Source: Mycolicibacter senuensis (GTDB lineage: Bacteria; Actinomycetota; Actinomycetes; Mycobacteriales; Mycobacteriaceae). From it: DNA of 64,000 bases. The notes beneath the pieces are model-generated. The model had not been told where the DNA came from. It worked only from the letters and a program-made list of their open reading frames with translations, and searched no databases. Position numbers and translations under genes: made by a program. Shown one piece after another: positions 54,271 through 61,338 of the stretch. Location of the stretch: positions 124,001 to 188,000 of the forward strand of contig NZ_LQPS01000043.1 of the NCBI RefSeq assembly GCF_002101885.1, given 5' to 3'. Each line of letters opens with the position of its first letter. Position 1 is the stretch's first letter.

Positions 54271-54300
54271 AGCGACACGGTATCGGTAGGTGTCATCGGT

Positions 54301-55029
54301 TCAGCCGGTTTCCACTCGGGCGATCTCGTGGCGCCAGGCGGCGTCTGCCGTGAACGACGGGCCCAGGTCGGGCAGGTCCGCCCAATCCGATTCGTCGATC
54401 GGGGTCAACGTACCGCCTGCGGCGCGGATGCGTAGCGACATGGCCGCCAACTGGTCGAGGCTGATCGCTTGCAGGACGGCTTGCGGGACCGTGGCGGCGG
54501 CACTGGTTATGCCGTGGCCACGACAGATCACCACCGGCCTGTCTCCCATGGCGGCGACCATCTCTTTGCCCAGTTCCGCAGTGCGGATCAGCACTGCCTT
54601 CGGGTAGACCGGAACACCGTGACGGGCCAGCCACGCGCCCGGGATATCGAAGGCGCCGTAGATGGGTTCGATCGTGATACCGGCCAGGTCGGCCGCCACG
54701 ACGGCCGGTGGATGCAGGTGGGCCACCGCGCGGTGCTCGGGATGTGCCAGCAGCGTCTCGACGTGGATCGGCAACTCGTTGGGTACCCGGTAGCCGTCCA
54801 GTTCGCCGGTCGCCCCGGGTGTTCCGTCGAAGCGGATGAGCCGGATGTCGTCGGGGCGGGTGAATGCCACACCGTCGTCGGAGTCGCTGCGGCACCGGAT
54901 GAGCAGACGGTCTTCGTCGATTCGGGCACTGATGTGTCCGAGAATGCCGTCGACCAGGCCACGCGCGGCGGCCACCCGGCACGCTTGCGCGATCTCGGCC
55001 CGCGCGGCCGCCAGCTCGGCCGTCGTCAC
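54301..55029 (-). CDS. Class II aldolase/adducin-family protein, probable dihydroxyphthalate decarboxylase
   Basis: 242 residues with the class II aldolase fold. Metal-binding histidines are visible in AHPEHRAVAHLHPP and CRGHGI, and the acid/base Glu in VPNELPIH. In actinobacterial phthalate operons a protein of this family (PhtC) decarboxylates 3,4-dihydroxyphthalate to protocatechuate. Its place between the diol dehydrogenase and pcaH fits exactly. The GTG start overlaps the SDR stop (GTGA). Substrate not proven: another hydroxybenzoate-carboxylate is possible. Confidence 0.75.
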   Translation of the reverse strand: MTTAELAAARAEIAQACRVAAARGLVDGILGHISARIDEDRLLIRCRSDSDDGVAFTRPDDIRLIRFDGTPGATGELDGYRVPNELPIHVETLLAHPEHRAVAHLHPPAVVAADLAGITIEPIYGAFDIPGAWLARHGVPVYPKAVLIRTAELGKEMVAAMGDRPVVICRGHGITSAAATVPQAVLQAISLDQLAAMSLRIRAAGGTLTPIDESDWADLPDLGPSFTADAAWRHEIARVETG

Positions 55030-55835
55030 GCGTTGTCCCCGGTAGGCGCTGCACCCATCCCGAAACCGCCGTCGGGATGGATGCTTCCGGCGGTGATGCC
55101 GCGGGAGCGGTCCGATGCCAGGAAGACGAAGCTCCAGGCGTGATCCTGCGGTGTGAGGGCCACATTGAGCGGAGTGCGCGCCGCCAGATCGCGGGCACGG
55201 TCGGGGGTGTCGTCCAGGCGGATATGGTCCAGCGACAGGTTGCGCAGGCCGCGCAGGTCGGTGTGCAACGTTCCACCCGGTGCGACGCCGTTGACGCGGA
55301 TGTGCGGCGCGAGTTCGTGAGCGAGCGTGCTGACCAGGCCGCGCACCGCGAACTTCGAGGCGACGTAGAGCACACCGCCGCGGCCCGGGTGGAACGACGA
55401 CGTGGACTCGGTGAGAACGATCGAGGATCGCTCCTGGGCCCGTAGCGCCGGCAGCGCGGCCTTCACCGACTGCAGGTGACTCAACACGTTGGTCGTGAAC
55501 ATCTCGTCGAAGGCCGGTGCCAGCTCATCGATCGAGATGTCACTGATTCCCTTGTAGAAGTCGAAGATCCCGACACAGTTGACCAGGGTGTCCAGCCCGC
55601 CGAAGGCCGCGACGGCTGTCGCGACCGCCCGCTCGTTCGCCTCGGCCGTCGTCGCGTCTCCCTGGGTCACCGGCAGCCCCGGTAACTCATGCTGCAGGGC
55701 AGCGCATTTGGCGGCATCGCGCTCCAGTACGGCGACCTGCGCTCCCTCCTCGAGATACGCGTCCACGACCGCTCGACCGATGCCGGACCCGGCGCCGACG
55801 ACCAGCGCCCGTTTGCCCTCGAGCCACCGCGTCAT
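55026..55835 (-). CDS. SDR-family cis-dihydrodiol dehydrogenase
   Basis: 269 residues, closest in layout to BphB-type cis-diol dehydrogenases: GKRALVVGAGSGIGRAVVDAYLEEGA, NCVGIFDFYKGI, catalytic Ser in STSSFHPGRGG, Tyr-x3-Lys in YVASKFAVRG, and the VNGVAPGGTLHTDLRGL loop. It should rearomatise the cis-dihydrodiol made by the dioxygenase, giving the catechol-type acid. ATG 55835 overlaps the stop of the small protein gene (ATGA). Confidence 0.85.
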   Translation of the reverse strand: MTRWLEGKRALVVGAGSGIGRAVVDAYLEEGAQVAVLERDAAKCAALQHELPGLPVTQGDATTAEANERAVATAVAAFGGLDTLVNCVGIFDFYKGISDISIDELAPAFDEMFTTNVLSHLQSVKAALPALRAQERSSIVLTESTSSFHPGRGGVLYVASKFAVRGLVSTLAHELAPHIRVNGVAPGGTLHTDLRGLRNLSLDHIRLDDTPDRARDLAARTPLNVALTPQDHAWSFVFLASDRSRGITAGSIHPDGGFGMGAAPTGDNA

Positions 55836-56092
55836 GGCAGTTCGGTTTCGTCGCGAAGCAGCGGTTCGTGCATCTTTCCGACCATCGCCGCCAGCGTGTA
55901 GCTGTTCTGCCAGGTCAGGGCTTCGATCTCCAAGGCGTCGAGGCTGATCCACTGTCCCGACTTCGGTGAGGTGACCAGCAGCCGCGAACCGTTGCGGGTG
56001 TCGACTCGACGCAAGGTCACCTCGGTGAATTCATTGGCGATGGCGATGGTTTCGCCCACCGCGCAGTCGATGAGGTCATCGAGTTCGCTCAC
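55832..56092 (-). CDS. Small conserved-type protein of the dioxygenase operon
   Basis: 86 residues, acidic, no cysteines, so not a ferredoxin. It reads as a small beta fold (FTEVTLRRVDTRNGSRLLVTS, GQWISLDALEIEALTWQN). Short proteins of this look occur next to actinobacterial ring-hydroxylating dioxygenases, but I know no function. GTG start and ATGA end overlap both neighbours by 4 bases, which argues that it is a real, co-translated part of the system. Confidence 0.7.
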   Translation of the reverse strand: MSELDDLIDCAVGETIAIANEFTEVTLRRVDTRNGSRLLVTSPKSGQWISLDALEIEALTWQNSYTLAAMVGKMHEPLLRDETELP

Positions 56093-56715
56093 AGGAACAC
56101 CGCCAGATTCTGCATGCGAAGGACCGATTCGTCGAGATGGATCGTGCGGCGTGCCAGCTTCCAGACCTGATCGGTGAGACGCAGCAGATCCTCTCGGCCG
56201 CAGGAGATCAGTGCCGCCTCGTTCACATCGCCACGACTGCGGAACAGCAACTCGGCCGACTCCACGATCAGGTGCGCGTCATCGTCGCAGGCGAAGGTGC
56301 GCACGTTGGTGATGTGATGGCGCAGCCGTGACGGCGGGTCCTCGGTCCAGGCGTGTTCGGTCGCAAAGCGCGCCACGCGCCGGTTCAGCGAGTACTTGTT
56401 CTCATCGAAGTGGGCCATGCCGGGTGAGGTGTCGAAACCGGCGCCCGCGGCTGTGGTCACCCGGACGGGGGCGAAGTAGTGGATGTCGTCGGTAAGGGTG
56501 TCGAGCCATTCGCCGTAGCGCGCTGCGTCGAGCAGATAGGCCTCGTCGACCAGGAACTGATGCGCCTGCTGGTGCCGGACATCGTGGAACGGCAAGGGAT
56601 TGCCGGTGCGGACCTGCTGGGGCGCGTGGCCGCCCAGGACTGCCAGCTGCCATGGGCGTGCGGCGTCGTCGGGCCACCGGAACCCGGCGCGCCCGTTTCG
56701 TTCGGCGGATGTCAT
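56089..56715 (-). CDS. Aromatic-ring-hydroxylating dioxygenase beta subunit
   Basis: 208 residues of the NTF2-like beta-subunit family: HQFLVDEAYLLDAARYGEWLDTLTDDIHYFAPVR, LNRRVARFATEHAWTEDPPSRLRHHITNV and FRSRGDVNEAALISCGREDLLR. It is structural in the alpha3beta3 hexamer. AGGAGGT precedes ATG 56715, which lies only 2 bases after the alpha stop. Confidence 0.93.
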   Translation of the reverse strand: MTSAERNGRAGFRWPDDAARPWQLAVLGGHAPQQVRTGNPLPFHDVRHQQAHQFLVDEAYLLDAARYGEWLDTLTDDIHYFAPVRVTTAAGAGFDTSPGMAHFDENKYSLNRRVARFATEHAWTEDPPSRLRHHITNVRTFACDDDAHLIVESAELLFRSRGDVNEAALISCGREDLLRLTDQVWKLARRTIHLDESVLRMQNLAVFL

Positions 56716-56717
56716 AA

Positions 56718-58151
56718 CTAGACCTCCTGGTGGGCGGCTTGGCATGCAGAAGTGCCGTTGGTCTGCGCCAGCGGGGTGATCCCGTCGGGCCGGCCGCCGA
56801 TGGTCGCCGGGTTCGGCGCCACCGGAGGCATCTCCAGGTGATCGGCCCACATCCGCAGGATGGCGCGCTGGTTGTTCTCGTTGTAGCCGACCTGGGCGAC
56901 GCCCGGTCCGTGGAACTGTTCGGGCGGCAGCGCATTCACCACCGGGGTTCCGTCAGCGAGCAGGCCCATCCGGCCGTTGAGCAGTAGTTGGCGGGCCATG
57001 GATCCGGCAGCGGTGTTGGTCAGCGAGACCCAGTTCTCCACGTCGTCCTGTTCGAACATGCCGGTGGAACCGAAGCACATCAGGTAGGCCTTGTAGGAGT
57101 CCTTCTTGAACTGATCGGGCGCCGCCGCGTCGACCGCGAACCACGAGTACACCTCGGTTTCGTTCTCGCTGATCGGCTGCCAGGTGCGAATCGATATGAA
57201 CGGCAACACATCGTCGCTGTCCTGGATCTTCGGCCAGTTGTGCACCAGGCTCATGTTCGGGAAACAGGATGCCGCCGAGATCATGAAGCCGTCGTCACCC
57301 ACGACGCGCTGATGGTCGTCGGACCACATCTGCTTGATCCGCCCCACCATGTCGTCGGGGTAGCCGACGTAGCGCATCCGTTCGTCGAAGGTGCCCGGCG
57401 GCAGCTTGTAAGTCGTGCCACCGCCGCAGCCGGCCCAGTACGTTGCGCCGTCTTTGCGTTTCTGCGCCTTGGGTTCGCGAAACAACCCGATGTCGACGAC
57501 CGAGGCGTGGGTGTGGGGTGTGTGATACATGTCGCCGGCGAAGTTCTCGACGCCGATCTTCCAGTTCGCCTTGATGCGCCACCGTTGCGGACCGCGCACC
57601 TCCAAACCGGCCCCGCTTTGCCTGGTGTAGAAGTCGAGGTAGAACCTGAAGTCGCCGAGAAATTCCTCCAATGGCGGCGCTTGCGCGTCGAGGCTGATGA
57701 AGATCATGCCGTTATAGCTGGCGAGATTCGGTGCCGGCAACAGCGTCTGGCCGCGTTTCTGGAACCCCGCCTCGCCGCCGTAGGCCTCCTGGTGGAAGGG
57801 CAGGCCGGTGAGCCGCCCGTCGTTGCGGTACGACCAGCCGTGGTACGGGCACCGGAAATTCGAGGCATTGCCCATCTCGGCGCGGCAGACCTGCATGCCG
57901 CGATGCAGGCACATGTTGAACATGGCCCGCACGTCGCCCTTCGAGTCGCGGGCGATGATGAACGAGTCGTCGAGCAGGCGCCGTACGACGTAGTCGCCGT
58001 CTTGCGGGATCTCCGACTCATGCGCCACGAACATCCAGGCGCGGCGGAAGAGCCGCTCGCGCTCGAGTTCGAAGATCTCGGCGTCGTTGTAGATGTGCGC
58101 CGGGATCATCCCTCGCCGGACCTCGTCGAGGACTTGCCGGTGATCACTCAT
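56718..58151 (-). CDS. Aromatic-ring-hydroxylating dioxygenase alpha subunit (Rieske), phthalate-type
   Basis: 477 residues. Rieske 2Fe-2S ligands are Cys81-x-His83 (CLHRG) and Cys101-x2-His104 (CPYHGW). The mononuclear iron site is D-x2-H-x4-H in DMYHTPHTH (His210, His215), with NWKIGVENF before it. It would cis-dihydroxylate an aromatic acid. The presence of a decarboxylase and pca genes in the same operon points to phthalate 3,4-dioxygenase. Terephthalate or another aromatic acid is the alternative. No ferredoxin or reductase gene is in the operon, so electrons must come from elsewhere. ATG 58151 has GGAG 9 bases upstream. Confidence 0.9.
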   Translation of the reverse strand: MSDHRQVLDEVRRGMIPAHIYNDAEIFELERERLFRRAWMFVAHESEIPQDGDYVVRRLLDDSFIIARDSKGDVRAMFNMCLHRGMQVCRAEMGNASNFRCPYHGWSYRNDGRLTGLPFHQEAYGGEAGFQKRGQTLLPAPNLASYNGMIFISLDAQAPPLEEFLGDFRFYLDFYTRQSGAGLEVRGPQRWRIKANWKIGVENFAGDMYHTPHTHASVVDIGLFREPKAQKRKDGATYWAGCGGGTTYKLPPGTFDERMRYVGYPDDMVGRIKQMWSDDHQRVVGDDGFMISAASCFPNMSLVHNWPKIQDSDDVLPFISIRTWQPISENETEVYSWFAVDAAAPDQFKKDSYKAYLMCFGSTGMFEQDDVENWVSLTNTAAGSMARQLLLNGRMGLLADGTPVVNALPPEQFHGPGVAQVGYNENNQRAILRMWADHLEMPPVAPNPATIGGRPDGITPLAQTNGTSACQAAHQEV

Positions 58152-58225
58152 CGATGCGACTCCAGTCTCGAGTTCGCCAGGAAGATGTCTGCTGTACAGA
58201 GAAAAGCCCTGGTCGATAGCGGAAA

Positions 58226-58275
58226 TTCTGCCAGAAACCCGGGTCAGTGGTCAATTGGCCCGGTATCGTTTCTGG
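58226..58275. promoter_or_regulatory. Candidate IclR operator between dioxygenase operon and regulator gene
   Basis: TTCTG-C-CAGAA (58226-58236) is a perfect 11-bp palindrome. The overlapping CCAGAAAC (58231-58238) is repeated inverted as GTTTCTGG (58268-58275), ending right at the regulator start. On the minus strand TTGACC (58250-58255) and CAGAAT, spaced 18 bp, make a possible operon promoter overlapped by the palindrome. Confidence 0.5.
58264..58269 (+). promoter_or_regulatory. -10 element (TATCGT) of the IclR gene
   Basis: TATCGT ends 7 nt before ATG 58277, so the iclR-type mRNA is probably leaderless and its promoter overlaps the inverted repeat. Confidence 0.4.
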
Positions 58276-58276
58276 T

Positions 58277-59089
58277 ATGCAGAGACACCGGCGGGCCCGG
58301 ACAGTGCCCGGCGGCCCCGCGGCCGCCGAGCACGGGATCCCGCAGTACCCGATCGGATCGGTGGACAGGGCACTGCAGCTCATCCTGTTGCTGGGGGAAC
58401 GACCGCGGCTGCGGTTGACGGACGCGGCCGAGCACCTGGCCGTCGCGTCATCGACGGCCCATCGGCTGTTGGCGATGCTGCAGTACCGCGGCTTCGCGCG
58501 CCAGGATCCGGTGTCCAAGGCCTACTACCCCGGGCCCGCGCTGATGAGTGTGGCGTCGTCGGTGTTCAACCGCTTCGACATCGAGGGCATGGCGAGTCCG
58601 GTGCTGCGTCGTCTCAGTGAGGAGCTCAAGGAGTCGGTTCATATCGGGATGATCGAGGGCGGCCACGTTCGGTTCATCGCGGCCGCCGAGGGGCCGACGG
58701 CGGTTCGGGTCGCATCCCGGCTCGGACGCACGATGCCGGCGCACTGCACCTCGACGGGTAAGGCGCTGCTGGCACGACTGTCTGATGCCGACATCGCCCG
58801 CCTGTACCCGGATGACGAACTCGAGGGCGTCACGGCGCATTCGGCCGGTACCAGGACCGAATTGCAGCAGGAGCTCAGCCGGATACGCCAACAGGGGTAC
58901 GCGGTGAACCGGGAGGGGAGTGAGGAGGGTGTCGCCTCGGTTGCGGTTCCCATTCCGACGCGTGCGCCCGGTGTGTTGCTGGCGCTCAATGCCGCCGCGC
59001 CGGTTCACCGACTGAATCCGTCGCGGTACCGGGCGGTGGCGGCCCTGCTGGTCGAGGCCGCCAAAGAGATCGGCGACCAGATCGGGTAG
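58277..59089 (+). CDS. IclR-family transcriptional regulator of the aromatic operon
   Basis: 270 residues. Winged-helix domain with SVDRALQLILLLGERPRLRLTDAAEHLAVASSTAHRLLAMLQYRGF, then the IclR effector domain with SVHIGMIEGGHVRFIAAAEG, MPAHCTSTGKALLA, GYAVNREGSEEGVASVAVPI. Divergent from the dioxygenase alpha gene with a palindromic site between, so it most likely controls that operon in response to the aromatic acid or a pathway intermediate. Confidence 0.92.
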   Translation: MQRHRRARTVPGGPAAAEHGIPQYPIGSVDRALQLILLLGERPRLRLTDAAEHLAVASSTAHRLLAMLQYRGFARQDPVSKAYYPGPALMSVASSVFNRFDIEGMASPVLRRLSEELKESVHIGMIEGGHVRFIAAAEGPTAVRVASRLGRTMPAHCTSTGKALLARLSDADIARLYPDDELEGVTAHSAGTRTELQQELSRIRQQGYAVNREGSEEGVASVAVPIPTRAPGVLLALNAAAPVHRLNPSRYRAVAALLVEAAKEIGDQIG

Positions 59090-59096
59090 CCGGCGG

Positions 59097-59780
59097 CTAC
59101 AACACCGGTTGCGCTCGGCGCGCCAGCAGCCGGCGGACGGCATCGTCCATGTGCTCGTCGATCAGCCGGACCGCGGCGGCCTCGTCGGCGGCCGCGATCG
59201 CCTTGCGCAGCACCACGTGTTCGGTGACCTGCTCGCGCAGATCGGGATAGGCCTCTTCGAGCTCCCCGAGCAGGATCCGGGTCTCCGAGAGCAGGGTCCG
59301 CATCGCCCGGAGCAGGCGGGGACTGCCCGCGCAGTCGACCAAGACCTCATGGAAGGCCTGGTCGGCGTCGGCCACCGCGGAGCCGTCGCCCCGGGCGGCG
59401 GCGGCGCGCAGTGCCTCGACCGGGCCCCGCAACCGGGCGGCGGCCGCCGCCGGGTCGCCGCGCAGCACGTCGATCACGGCGGCGCGCTCGATGGCCTTGC
59501 GTGCCTGGTAGACGTCGCGGACATCGTCATCGCTGAGCTCCACGACGAAGATGCCCCGGTTGCGTTCGCTGCGCAGCAGGCCTTCGGCCACCAGCCGCTG
59601 CATGGCCTCGCGCAGCGGGCCGCGAGACACCTCGAACTGCCCGGCCAGGCCGGCTTCGCCGAGTTGTTGTCCGGGCGACAGCCGGCCGCGGGTGATCGCC
59701 TCCCGGAGCCGCTCGGCGATCAGCTCGGGCGTCGAGGGTCTGCTCAACGGCTCGAACCCGGCCTCGTGCGAGAGCGTCAT
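59097..59780 (-). CDS. GntR-family (FadR/FCD subfamily) transcriptional regulator
   Basis: 227 residues. N-terminal winged helix (ELIAERLREAITRGRLSPGQQLGEAGLAGQFEVSRGPLREAMQRLVAEGLL) and an FCD effector domain with the likely metal-binding Asp/His residues (DADQAFHEVLVDCAGS, EHVVLRKAI, LIDEHMDDA). It is last in a three-gene minus-strand unit with the two racemase-family genes, and ATG 59780 overlaps the previous stop (ATGA). It likely autoregulates through the palindrome at 61300. Confidence 0.9.
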   Translation of the reverse strand: MTLSHEAGFEPLSRPSTPELIAERLREAITRGRLSPGQQLGEAGLAGQFEVSRGPLREAMQRLVAEGLLRSERNRGIFVVELSDDDVRDVYQARKAIERAAVIDVLRGDPAAAAARLRGPVEALRAAAARGDGSAVADADQAFHEVLVDCAGSPRLLRAMRTLLSETRILLGELEEAYPDLREQVTEHVVLRKAIAAADEAAAVRLIDEHMDDAVRRLLARRAQPVL

Positions 59781-60502
59781 CGGTTGTCCTCGAGCGTCAG
59801 GTGTTCGAACAAGGCGCCGAGCCCCGTTGTGCGCCGGGATATCCCGGCGATGCGCAGACCCTCCCATATCGTCACGGCGTTGGCCGTCAGCACCGGCTTG
59901 CCGAGCAGTTGCTCGAGCTCGTCGACCTGGTCCACGGTGTGCATGGCGGTGTCGGGGATCAACAGCGCCTGCGCCCGCGGTGAATCGTTGACCCGCGCCA
60001 GATCCCGGATCTGACTGCGGGTCAGCCGGCCGACCTGCGCGGCCGTCGGGATGCCGGCGTCGCCCATCGACTCGACGGAGACGGCCTGGGCCGCAACGAA
60101 ATCGGCAAACATCGTGGCGATGTCGTGCGGATAGCTGGCGGCGACCGCAACGCGGCGGCAGCCCAGTGCGGCCAGGGCGTGCACGAAGGCGAACGACGTG
60201 CTGGACGCGGGCACACCGGCTGCGGCGGCCAGCCGGTCGACCTGTTCGGCGGCGCCGTCGGGGCCGAATACGAAGCTGCCCGACGTGCAGGCCCAGACCA
60301 CGGCGGCCGGCTGCTGCGGGGCCAGCAGCGCGGCCCCCTCGGCGAGCCTGGCCGGACTGCCGAGATCCAGCAGCTCCGGTAGGGCGTGCAGGTCGGTGCC
60401 GTAGATGTGTACGACGGGCAGTTCCACCCCCAGCAGCCCGGCGGCGAGCGAATAGTCGGACTCGGCGGCATGGCCGGGATAGATGAAGCCGGCGCGGCTC
60501 AC
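59777..60502 (-). CDS. Maleate isomerase/Asp-Glu racemase superfamily protein (second copy)
   Basis: 241 residues of the maleate cis-trans isomerase/arylmalonate decarboxylase group. The first catalytic Cys is in VVWACTSGSFVFG. At the position of the second cysteine (CTNLRT in the neighbour) this protein has LLIPDTAMHT, so a key Cys is replaced by Asp/Thr. A one-cysteine active site suggests decarboxylase-like or altered chemistry. The GTG start overlaps the previous gene's stop (GTGA). It ends in the GntR gene's start. Confidence 0.8.
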   Translation of the reverse strand: MSRAGFIYPGHAAESDYSLAAGLLGVELPVVHIYGTDLHALPELLDLGSPARLAEGAALLAPQQPAAVVWACTSGSFVFGPDGAAEQVDRLAAAAGVPASSTSFAFVHALAALGCRRVAVAASYPHDIATMFADFVAAQAVSVESMGDAGIPTAAQVGRLTRSQIRDLARVNDSPRAQALLIPDTAMHTVDQVDELEQLLGKPVLTANAVTIWEGLRIAGISRRTTGLGALFEHLTLEDNR

Positions 60503-61257
60503 TGCGGGGCTCCGGTGAAGACGTCGCGGAGCCACTGGCCCGGGCCCATCATCGGCAGGTTCATCCGGCCCAGGCACGCCCACATCGTCAGCTGGTTCGC
60601 CGTGAGGATCGGTTTGCCGAGCATCTGCTCCAGCGGGGCGATGATGTCGTAGGTGCGCAGGTTGGTGCAGCTGACGAAGATGGCCTGGGCTTCCGGGCGG
60701 TCGGCGGCGAGGATCCGCTCGGCCACGGTCCGGTAGTTGACCTTCCAGATGCCCCCGCCCAGGCCGAGGTAATCCGAATGACGCACCGCCACCCCCAATT
60801 GATTCAGAAAGACCCGCAGCAGGTCGGTGAGCTCCTCGTCGTAGGGGGTGAGCACGCAGATCCGGGAGATGTTCAGCGCGATGATCGCTTCGGCCAGCGC
60901 CCCCGAGGTGGTGACCGCGGCTTTGGCGCCCGCCGTCTCGATCGCGGCCACCAGCGTTTTCTCGTACTCGACGCCGTGGACGAAGCTGCCCGAGGCGCAC
61001 AGGTAGGCGACCACCTCCGGCTCGACGTGCAGTACGTCGCGGGTGGCGGCCTGCAGGTGGTTGGTATCGGAGACCAGTTCGGCCATCGCCCGGCTCACCG
61101 GGACGGGTTCGTAGTGCGTCCGCGCAAGGTGCAGCGTGACTTCGGCGGGTATCCAGCGCCACAGTTCGCGCTCGATGGCCAGATCGAACGGCGCGATGAT
61201 GCCGATACCGCGCTGATCGACCGGCCCGTCGAAGTCCGGCAACTGGGACAGATCCAT
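60499..61257 (-). CDS. Maleate cis-trans isomerase/Asp-Glu racemase superfamily protein
   Basis: 252 residues. IGIIAPFDLAIERELWRWIP at the N-terminus, first cysteine in VAYLCASGSFVHGVEYEK, and second cysteine in AIFVSCTNLRTYDIIAPLEQMLGKPILTANQ, as in maleate isomerase and hydantoin/arylmalonate enzymes. Two active-site Cys predict isomerase or racemase activity on a dicarboxylate-like substrate. ATG 61257 is preferred because GGGGA lies 6 bases upstream. ATG 61269 is the alternative. First gene of the minus-strand unit. Confidence 0.82.
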   Translation of the reverse strand: MDLSQLPDFDGPVDQRGIGIIAPFDLAIERELWRWIPAEVTLHLARTHYEPVPVSRAMAELVSDTNHLQAATRDVLHVEPEVVAYLCASGSFVHGVEYEKTLVAAIETAGAKAAVTTSGALAEAIIALNISRICVLTPYDEELTDLLRVFLNQLGVAVRHSDYLGLGGGIWKVNYRTVAERILAADRPEAQAIFVSCTNLRTYDIIAPLEQMLGKPILTANQLTMWACLGRMNLPMMGPGQWLRDVFTGAPQ

Positions 61258-61299
61258 GCGTGTCCCCATACTGACGTCGCAACCCCAGGCCGCCCCTGG

Positions 61300-61311
61300 A
61301 TTGTTGACAAT
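61300..61311. promoter_or_regulatory. GntR-type palindrome overlapping the divergent promoter
   Basis: ATTGTTGACAAT (arms ATTGT/ACAAT) lies 43 bp before one start and 28 bp before the other. Its TTGT-x2-ACAA core resembles FadR/FCD operator patterns, and it contains the TTGACA -35 of the plus-strand promoter, so binding would repress. Confidence 0.5.
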
Positions 61312-61332
61312 CATACGATCGGTTTCTACCGT
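61304..61332 (+). promoter_or_regulatory. Promoter of the hydroxyacid dehydrogenase-amidase operon
   Basis: TTGACA (61304-61309), 17-bp spacer, TACCGT (61327-61332), then GTG 61339 six bases later: a consensus -35, a TANNNT -10 and a predicted leaderless start. Confidence 0.55.
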
Positions 61333-61338
61333 GTCAAT

